Origin: Burkholderiaceae bacterium
GTDB lineage: Bacteria; Pseudomonadota; Gammaproteobacteria; Burkholderiales; Burkholderiaceae_C
Length of the DNA stretch: 64,000 nt
Direction: 5' to 3'
Assembly (NCBI GenBank): GCA_030695205.1
Contig: JAUYTN010000010.1
Location: 124,001-188,000 of the forward strand
Shown here: positions 57,407-64,000 of the stretch, in pieces
Layout: each line of letters begins with the position of its first letter
Numbering within the stretch: position 1 is the first letter of the stretch
Notes under the pieces: model-generated
What the model was told of the DNA's origin: nothing
Database searches by the model: none
What the model saw: the letters and a program-made list of their open reading frames with translations, nothing else
Position numbers and translations under genes: made by a program

Positions 57407-58687
57407 ATGCAAACCAACCTAGCACCCCAGTACCGGGATACACCCGAGGGCCAAGAGGCCGAGTCCATCCTGCGCAACTGTGTGCACTGTGGCTTTTGCA
57501 CCGCCACCTGCCCCACCTACCAGCTGCTGGGCGACGAGCTGGACGGCCCCCGTGGGCGCATTTACCTCATCAAGCAGGTGTTTGAGGGGTCAACCCCCAC
57601 CCGCAGCACGCAGCTGCACCTGGACCGCTGCCTGACCTGCCGCAACTGCGAGAGCACCTGCCCCAGCGGAGTGCAGTACGGCCATCTGCTGGACATCGGG
57701 CGCAAAGTGGTCGATGCCCAAGTGCCCCGCCCCCTGCTTGAGCGTGTAGTGCGCACAGCCCTCAAAGAGGGGCTGCCGTCGCCGGTGTTTGGCCCGGCGC
57801 TGAAGATGGGCCAACTGGTACGCGATCTGTTGCCCGCCAACCTCAAAAACAAGGTGCCCGCCCGCCAGAACGCGGGTGCCTGGCCCACCCGCACCCATGC
57901 GCGCAAGGTGCTGATGCTGGCAGGCTGTGTGCAGCCTGCCATGTCGCCCAACATCAACACCGCCACTGCGCGGGTGCTGGATGCCGCTGGCATCCAAACC
58001 GTGGTGGCCGACAAGGCGGGTTGCTGCGGTGCCGTCCGTTTCCACCTGAACGACCACGATGGCGGCAAGGCCGACATGCGCGCCAACATCGACGCCTGGT
58101 GGCCGCACATCGAATCGGGTGTGGAAGCCATTGTCATGAACGCGTCGGGCTGCGGTGTGATGGTCAAAGACTACGGCCATGTGCTCAAGGATGACCCGCT
58201 GTACGCCGACAAAGCCCAGCGCATCAGCGCCATCACCCGCGACCTGAGCGAACTCCTGCCCACGTTGGTGCCATTGCTGCGTGACCGGGTAGATGCCCAC
58301 CTGGCCGCCCAGAGCGGGCCGGTGGCTTTTCACCCGCCCTGCACGCTGCAGCACGGCCAGCAACTCAAAGGCGGCGTCGAGAAGCACATGGCCGAGCTGG
58401 GTTTTCAGATCCAGGTGGCGCGGTGCGAGCCGCATCTGTGCTGCGGCTCGGCCGGTACCTACTCGGTGACCAACCCCAAAATTGCCTACGAGCTGCGCGA
58501 CCGCAAGCTTGGCCACCTGGCGGAGCTGTCGCCCAGGGTCATTGCATCGGCCAACATCGGCTGCATCACCCACCTGCAAAGCGGCACGGCCACGCCGGTT
58601 CAGCACTGGGTGGAGGTGCTGGATGCGGTGCTGCAGCAGCGCACCGCCACGGCCGCCATCTCCGCCTCTGCGGCCACCGCCAGCTGA
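57407..58687 (+). CDS. glcF: Glycolate oxidase iron-sulfur subunit GlcF
   Basis: 426 residues. Two 4Fe-4S motifs ([12 protein letters not shown] and [12 protein letters not shown]), then two cysteine-rich CCG-type domains ([38 protein letters not shown]). It passes electrons from the flavin subunits to the quinone pool. It is in the same transcription unit as glcE, and the lrgA-like gene follows 11 bases later. Confidence 0.95.
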   Translation: MQTNLAPQYRDTPEGQEAESILRNCVHCGFCTATCPTYQLLGDELDGPRGRIYLIKQVFEGSTPTRSTQLHLDRCLTCRNCESTCPSGVQYGHLLDIGRKVVDAQVPRPLLERVVRTALKEGLPSPVFGPALKMGQLVRDLLPANLKNKVPARQNAGAWPTRTHARKVLMLAGCVQPAMSPNINTATARVLDAAGIQTVVADKAGCCGAVRFHLNDHDGGKADMRANIDAWWPHIESGVEAIVMNASGCGVMVKDYGHVLKDDPLYADKAQRISAITRDLSELLPTLVPLLRDRVDAHLAAQSGPVAFHPPCTLQHGQQLKGGVEKHMAELGFQIQVARCEPHLCCGSAGTYSVTNPKIAYELRDRKLGHLAELSPRVIASANIGCITHLQSGTATPVQHWVEVLDAVLQQRTATAAISASAATAS

Positions 58688-58698
58688 GCGTACCGGCC

Positions 58699-59088
58699 AT
58701 GCTGCCCGCCCTGACAGCTTTGCTGCTGCTGCAACTGGTGGGTGAGGTGCTGGCGCGCTGGTTCCAGTGGCCGGTGCCCGGCCCGGTGGTTGGCATGGCG
58801 CTGGCGCTGTTGGGCCTGCGGCTGTATCCCGCCGGGCTGGCGCAGCTGCGCCCCACTGCGCAGGGTTTGCTGGCGCATCTGTCTCTGTTGTTTGTGCCGG
58901 CTGGTGTGGGCGTCATGCTGCACCTGCGCCGCCTGGGCGATGAGGCGCTGGCCATTGGCGTGGCCCTGGTGCTGAGCACGTGGATCAGCATGGCCGTGAC
59001 CGCCTGGGTGTCGAGCTGGCTCATGCGCTGGGCGGCGCCACCCCAGCCACCCCAGCCTTCCCAGCCACCAGCACAGCCAGGGCCATGA
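58699..59088 (+). CDS. CidA/LrgA family holin-like protein
   Basis: 129 residues, four hydrophobic helices. PVPGPVVGMALALLGL and LLFVPAGVGVMLHL are the family marks. The C-terminal tail is proline-rich (PPQPPQPSQPPAQPGP). Together with the following LrgB it forms a membrane pair linked to murein hydrolase control or, in other bacteria, to glycolate or pyruvate export. Next to glcEF the glycolate link is worth noting. The start overlaps nothing; the stop overlaps lrgB as ATGA. Confidence 0.88.
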   Translation: MLPALTALLLLQLVGEVLARWFQWPVPGPVVGMALALLGLRLYPAGLAQLRPTAQGLLAHLSLLFVPAGVGVMLHLRRLGDEALAIGVALVLSTWISMAVTAWVSSWLMRWAAPPQPPQPSQPPAQPGP

Positions 59089-59891
59089 ACCCAGTCGCCG
59101 CTGCACCGGCTGCAGCCAGGGATGCTGCGATGGGCGCTTCGGTGCCCAGTGCACCTGCCGATCTGGTCGCCGCACTGGCTGAGGTGTGGGTGTACCTGTC
59201 GGCCACCCCGCTCTTGGGCCTGGCCGCCACCCTGGTGGCCTACCAGCTTGCATTTGCCGCTTACCGCCGCAGCGGCTTCAACCCATTGGTCAATCCGGTG
59301 GCGCTGGCCGTGGCTTTGCTGGGGGTGGGCCTGTGGGCCACCGCCACGCCCTATGCGGTGTACTTCGAGGGGGCCAAGTTCGTGCACTTCCTGCTGGGTC
59401 CGGCCACGGTGGCGCTGGCCATTCCACTGTACGAGCAACTGCCTCGCCTCAGGACCCTGTGGCTGCCCTTGCTGGGTGGTCTGGTGGCAGGCACCCTGGC
59501 AGGCACGGCGTCGGCGCTGCTGCTGGGCGGCTGGCTGGGGGCCTCGCCCGCTACGCTGGCCTCGCTGGCGCCCAAGTCGGTCACGACCCCGGTGGCGATG
59601 GGCATTGCAGAGGCCATCGGCGGGCTGCCCTCCCTCACCGCTGTGCTGGTGGTGTGCACCGGCATTGTGGGGGCCGCCACGGCGCGTTCGCTGTTCAATG
59701 TGCTGCGCATCCACGACCCGGTGGTGCGTGGCTTCGCTCTGGGCACGGCGGCCCATGGCATTGGTACCGCACGGGCCTTTCAGGTCAGCGACACCATGGG
59801 GGCGTTCTCCGGGCTGGCCATGGGTTTATCGGCCTTGTTCAGTGCCCTGACGCTGCCATGGGTAGCCGCTTGGCTGCTTTCAGTTGTATAA
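59085..59891 (+). CDS. CidB/LrgB family membrane protein
   Basis: 268 residues, seven or eight helices. Family marks: GFNPLVNPVALAVALL, YFEGAKFVHFLLGPATVALAIPLY, LAPKSVTTPVAMGIAEAIGGLPSLTAVLVV, and HGIGTARAF. This is the PlgG/LrgB type, known in plants as a plastid glycolate/glycerate transporter. The last codons and the TAA stop lie in a dispersed repeat. Confidence 0.92.
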   Translation: MNPVAAAPAAARDAAMGASVPSAPADLVAALAEVWVYLSATPLLGLAATLVAYQLAFAAYRRSGFNPLVNPVALAVALLGVGLWATATPYAVYFEGAKFVHFLLGPATVALAIPLYEQLPRLRTLWLPLLGGLVAGTLAGTASALLLGGWLGASPATLASLAPKSVTTPVAMGIAEAIGGLPSLTAVLVVCTGIVGAATARSLFNVLRIHDPVVRGFALGTAAHGIGTARAFQVSDTMGAFSGLAMGLSALFSALTLPWVAAWLLSVV

Positions 59892-59932
59892 ATTTGTAGC
59901 AAACTATCGTTTATAGGCAAGCGCAAAACCCA
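59886..59932 (+). repeat. Dispersed AT-rich repeat, copy B
   Basis: GTAGC, 19 bases, AGCG, then CAAAACCC. It provides the stop codon of the lrgB gene and fills the gap to the convergent SDR gene. Confidence 0.7.
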
Positions 59933-59953
59933 TAAAACATCATAAATAATTCG

Positions 59954-60718
59954 TCAACGACCACCCCCTACATCCAGCACGGCGCCAGTGGTGTAGCTGG
60001 CCCCGGACCCCAGCAGCCAGACGATGGCCTGTGCCACTTCCTCGGGCAAGCCTGGGCGCTGCATGGGGATGGAGCTGGCCATGCGCTGGGCTCGGTCGGG
60101 TTGCCCGCCGCTGGCGTGGATGTCGGTGGCGATGATGCCGGGGCGCACCGCATTGACCCGAATGCCCTCGGCGGCCACCTCGCGCGCCAGCCCCACGGTG
60201 AAGGTGTCCACGGCCCCTTTGCAGGCGGCGTAGTCCACATACTGGCCAGGCGCGCCCAGCACGGCAGCCACACTGGAGACGTTGACAATGGCCCCGCCTG
60301 AGCCGCCGTACCGGGTGCTCATGCGGCGCACCGCTTCGCGGGCACACAGCAGGCTGCCGAACACGTTGGTGCCCCACTGGCGCTGTAGCCGGGCTGCGCC
60401 CATGTCGGCCAGGCGGCAGGCCACGTCCACCACCCCGGCGTTGTTCACCAGGCCCGTCAGGGTGCCCAGCTTGGCATCCACCTGCTCAAACAGGCGCAGC
60501 ACGTCGGCCTCTTGCGATACGTCGCTCCGCACGGCCATGGCCCTCCCGCCCTGGCTGCGGATGTGGCGCACCACCTCGTCGGCCGCCAGCGAGTTGGACC
60601 GGTAGTTCACCGCCACCGCCCAGCCTTGCCGTGCGGCCAGGCAGGCGGTGGCCGCGCCAATGCCTCGGGATGCACCGGTGACCAGCAGCACGCCCATGGG
60701 GTCAGTGGGGGGTGGCAT
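59954..60718 (-). CDS. Short-chain dehydrogenase/reductase (FabG-like)
   Basis: 254 residues. TGASRGIGAATA (NADP-binding), NNAGVV, catalytic Ser in VNVSSVAAVLG, YAACKGA (Tyr and Lys), and AVRPGIIATDIHA. The substrate is unknown. It follows the corA gene by 13 bases on the same strand, so it is probably in the hemB-corA-SDR unit. Start at MPPPTDP or six residues later at MGVLLVTG. Confidence 0.92.
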   Translation of the reverse strand: MPPPTDPMGVLLVTGASRGIGAATACLAARQGWAVAVNYRSNSLAADEVVRHIRSQGGRAMAVRSDVSQEADVLRLFEQVDAKLGTLTGLVNNAGVVDVACRLADMGAARLQRQWGTNVFGSLLCAREAVRRMSTRYGGSGGAIVNVSSVAAVLGAPGQYVDYAACKGAVDTFTVGLAREVAAEGIRVNAVRPGIIATDIHASGGQPDRAQRMASSIPMQRPGLPEEVAQAIVWLLGSGASYTTGAVLDVGGGR

Positions 60719-60731
60719 TCCGTGTCGGGGG

Positions 60732-61844
60732 TCAGGTTTGGCTGCGGGCCAGGTAGCGGTTGCGCCAAAACACGATGCCCAGTGCTCCCGCCACCACCAC
60801 CATGGCCCCCACTGCCCACCACAGACCCAGGCTGGTGTGGATGAGCGGCAGGAATTCAAAGTTCATGCCAAAAAAGCCGGTGATGAAGTTGAGCGGCAAA
60901 AAGATGGCGGTGAGCGCGGTCAGCATCTTCATGATTTCGTTGGTGCGGTGGCTTTGGGCGCTGAAATGCATTTGCACCGCCGTCTCGGTGTTGGTGGCCA
61001 AGCGCTGGACGTGCCGCACCATGCGGTCGATGTGCTCGATCACATCCCGGCTCCGAGCCCGCAAGAGCTCGCGCTCGTTCAACACCGCTGCCGCTTCGTG
61101 GCTGGTGGATTGTTCTTCCAGGTTTCGAAGCCATTTTTGCAAGGCGTTGCGCTGGCTGTCGCACAGGTCTTCCAGCGCGTGCAGGTGGTTGCGGGCGGCC
61201 AGGAGGGCGCGCCAGTTCACAAAGCGGGTGCCAGGGTCCAGCAGAGCGGCTTCCCAGTGGTCCAGCTGGTCTGTCAGTGGCTTGCGCAGATCCAGGAAGC
61301 GGTCCACCAAGTGGCTGGCCATGCGCAGCATGAGGTCAGCCGGGGACGTGGGCAGTTTGCCGGGGCTCATGGCCACCAGGCGCTGCAACATGTCGGCGCG
61401 CGTTGGGCAGTGCTCGGCGTGGACGCTGAGCAGCAGGCGCTCGAACACCACCATGCCCACGGGCAGGGTGTGCAGGCGCGCCAGGATGGGCGGCCCCAAC
61501 CGTTTGCGCGGGCGGCTGGTGGCGATGGGTGGTGCGTGTGAGGGGGTGGTGCCGGTGGCGGTGCTGGGGCTGTCGGCCGGCGTCGCCAGCTGGCGAAGAA
61601 TGACGAGGTCGTAGTGGCGGGTGTCGTCGTGGTTGGAGGGGTGCTGGGTGTTGAGCAGGTCGCGCAGGTGCAGCTCCAGCAGGGGTACACCCACCCACCG
61701 CTCAAGCTGGGTGAGCCAGGTGTGGGGGTCTGTGCTCAGCTCATCTTGTGACAGGGCGCACCACACGAAACCGCCACTGGGCAGTTGGTTGGGCGGAGTG
61801 GCCAGTGCCAGTGGTCCGGCGGCGCTCAGGTGCAGCAGCTCCAT
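60732..61844 (-). CDS. CorA/ZntB family divalent metal transporter
   Basis: 370 residues. A cytoplasmic N-terminal domain, a long helix with LATNTETAVQMHFSAQSHRTNEIMKMLTALTAIFLPLNFITGFFGMNFE (described: the GMN pore motif after the first of two C-terminal helices), and a basic end. It carries Mg2+ or another divalent ion. Start at MELLHLS (61844), 25 bases after hemB; a longer frame overlaps hemB. Confidence 0.9.
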   Translation of the reverse strand: MELLHLSAAGPLALATPPNQLPSGGFVWCALSQDELSTDPHTWLTQLERWVGVPLLELHLRDLLNTQHPSNHDDTRHYDLVILRQLATPADSPSTATGTTPSHAPPIATSRPRKRLGPPILARLHTLPVGMVVFERLLLSVHAEHCPTRADMLQRLVAMSPGKLPTSPADLMLRMASHLVDRFLDLRKPLTDQLDHWEAALLDPGTRFVNWRALLAARNHLHALEDLCDSQRNALQKWLRNLEEQSTSHEAAAVLNERELLRARSRDVIEHIDRMVRHVQRLATNTETAVQMHFSAQSHRTNEIMKMLTALTAIFLPLNFITGFFGMNFEFLPLIHTSLGLWWAVGAMVVVAGALGIVFWRNRYLARSQT

Positions 61845-61869
61845 GGAGGGCGGGGGTGCAGGTGCTTGC

Positions 61870-63114
<1,245 letters not shown>

Positions 63115-63143
63115 TTGTCAGGCTTTGGCAAGTTCGGTTAAAC
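63115..63143 (+). promoter_or_regulatory. Possible sigma-70 promoter of the small RNA
   Basis: TTGTCA (63115-63120), 17-base spacer, TTAAAC (63138-63143). The -35 box and spacing are good; the -10 box is weak. Confidence 0.45.
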
Positions 63144-63149
63144 TTCTCA

Positions 63150-63256
63150 CTGGGCTGTCGAAAGACGGCCCCCCGCTTTTCCTCCCTGAGCGGGTGCCTT
63201 GGAGTGTGACAGCTTAAAAGGCATTTCAGCCCGGCCCATTGGCCGGGCTTTTTTTT
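63150..63256 (+). ncRNA. Candidate small RNA with anti-Shine-Dalgarno loop
   Basis: About 107 bases that fold into four clean hairpins: GGGCTGTC/GACGGCCC with a GAAA tetraloop (63152-63171); CCCGCT/AGCGGG with loop TTTCCTCCCTG (63172-63194); TGCCTT/AAGGCA (63195-63223); and the terminator. The second loop exposes CCTCC, the core of the 16S anti-Shine-Dalgarno. No reading frame of note. It resembles the general plan of the beta-proteobacterial toxic small RNA family described from cloning-toxicity screens, but I cannot confirm membership. Confidence 0.65.
63228..63256 (+). terminator. Intrinsic terminator of the small RNA
   Basis: AGCCCGGCC, CATT loop, GGCCGGGCT, then T-run: a perfect 9-base stem. 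There is no plus-strand protein gene upstream of it, so it needs a non-coding transcript. Confidence 0.9.
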
Positions 63257-63352
63257 GTGCGCCCGGCATGGACGCGCAACGACCGGGCACATCCGCCCCA
63301 GTTTCTGCGGGCGCTGACGCTGCGCACAGAGCCTGCGGTCTACACTCGGGCC

Positions 63353-63781
63353 ATGCTTTGGGTCAAATCCTTTCACATCGTGTTCGTGGCCAGCTGGTTT
63401 GCCGGTTTGTTCTACTTGCCACGGATATTTGTCAACCTGGCCATGGTGCCTCCTGGCAGCGACGCGGAACGCCAGCGGCTGCGGCTGATGGCGCGCAAGC
63501 TGATGCGTTTTACCCATCTGCTCATGGTGCCTGCTGTGGTGCTGGGGGTGTGGCTGTGGGCGGGTTACGGCATTGGCTGGGGGCCGGGCAATGGCTGGAT
63601 GCACGCCAAGCTGGCGGTGGTGCTTCTGGTGTTGGGCTACCACCACGCCTGCGGCGTGATGCTCAAGAAGCTGGAGGCTGGCACCAACACCCGTGGCCAC
63701 GTCTGGTACCGCTGGTTCAACGAGTTGCCAGTGATCATGCTGGTGGTGGCTGTGTGCCTGGTGGTGGTCAAGCCATTCTGA
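63353..63781 (+). CDS. hemJ: Protoporphyrinogen IX oxidase HemJ (UPF0093/CopD-like)
   Basis: 142 residues, four helices. MLWVKSFHIVFVASWFAGLFYLPRIFV at the N-terminus carries the conserved His of HemJ; MRFTHLL, GWMHAKLAVVLLVLGYHH and RWFNELPVIMLV complete the family pattern. It oxidises protoporphyrinogen IX to protoporphyrin IX in the membrane. It lies near hemB, on the opposite strand, with the small RNA between. Confidence 0.92.
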   Translation: MLWVKSFHIVFVASWFAGLFYLPRIFVNLAMVPPGSDAERQRLRLMARKLMRFTHLLMVPAVVLGVWLWAGYGIGWGPGNGWMHAKLAVVLLVLGYHHACGVMLKKLEAGTNTRGHVWYRWFNELPVIMLVVAVCLVVVKPF

Positions 63782-63787
63782 TGCACG

Positions 63788-64000
63788 ATGGGGCAGCGCA
63801 CGCTCGCATGGCCCATGGCAGCGCTGTTGTCGGCGCTCATTGTGTACGCCAGCCTGTACCCATTTGACGGTTGGCGCTTGTCCGGGCAGCCGCCCTGGGC
63901 TTTTCTCACCGCGCCTCTGCCCCGCTACTGGACGTGGTTCGATGTGCTCAGCAACTGGCTGGGCTATGTGCCACTTGGGTTTTTGTGTGTGCTGGTGGCC
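63788..64000 (+). CDS. VanZ-like family protein, partial (continues past window)
   Basis: 71 codons are visible, starting MGQRTLAWPMAALL and running off the right edge. VIVYASLYPFDGW-like (LIVYASLYPFDGW), PLPRYWTWFDVLSNWLGYVPLGFLCVLVA: the hydrophobic, SLxPF and N-x-x-G-Y-x-P-L-G pattern of VanZ-like membrane proteins. Its ATG is 6 bases after the hemJ stop, so the two are likely co-transcribed. Confidence 0.82.
   Translation, partial: MGQRTLAWPMAALLSALIVYASLYPFDGWRLSGQPPWAFLTAPLPRYWTWFDVLSNWLGYVPLGFLCVLVA

Overview
The window is GC-rich chromosomal DNA from a beta-proteobacterium, most likely a Comamonadaceae member (Rhodoferax/Acidovorax/Hydrogenophaga type). The grounds are a split MetH, an SAH riboswitch before metH, the long IF-1 paralogue, a Bug-type tricarboxylate binding protein, glnK-amtB with nitrogen sigma-54 signals, and a family-typical spacer repeat. 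Placement rests on recognised protein families and motifs only. No tRNA, rRNA, CRISPR array, transposase or integrase was seen.

Layout. 1-5.9 kb: restriction/defence block on the minus strand (HsdR, HsdS, a ParB-like protein and a cut-off D12 adenine methyltransferase; no HsdM visible). The last two genes are clearly AT-richer than the rest. 6-13 kb: ArsA, a chemoreceptor, glutathione peroxidase, then a decay zone with an arsA remnant, a GGDEF gene stopped by an in-frame amber codon, and an EAL fragment that also carries an in-frame amber. 13-16.5 kb: ferric-reductase-like flavoprotein and a choice-of-anchor-I lipoprotein. 16.5-24.5 kb: light-dependent DNA repair cluster (FeS photolyase; operon of CPD-type photolyase, DUF2256 and Cry-DASH) interleaved with HicAB, VapBC and an alcohol dehydrogenase. 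24.6-29.4 kb: MetH N-terminal module with TtcA, then two TerC genes around a universal stress protein, the first behind a manganese riboswitch. 29.5-37.4 kb: gamma-glutamyltransferase, a two-component system and a cyanate uptake/cyanase operon. 37.4-40.9 kb: a second manganese riboswitch with a UPF0016 exporter, IF-1, hemerythrin. 40.9-45 kb: OsmC/acyl-CoA-dehydrogenase-like/rubredoxin-reductase operon with its sigma-54 activator, then a cNMP-binding protein. 45-51 kb: OmpA lipoprotein, SAH-riboswitch metH, globin-coupled diguanylate cyclase. 51-64 kb: Bug protein, YifB/ComM, glnK-amtB, glcEF, cidAB/lrgAB, SDR-corA-hemB, a candidate small RNA, hemJ and a partial VanZ gene.

How it fits together. 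Three nitrogen-type sigma-54 promoters were found (cyn operon, OsmC operon, glnK-amtB), the last with an upstream NtrC-like site. Manganese export is tied together by two yybP-ykoY riboswitches. Methionine synthase is split into two genes 21 kb apart, and only the cobalamin half carries an SAH riboswitch. Nine copies of an AT-rich repeat share an exact (T/C)AGC-N19-(A/T)GCG core. They are scattered through the window, three of them inside reading frames, and I know no described function for them.
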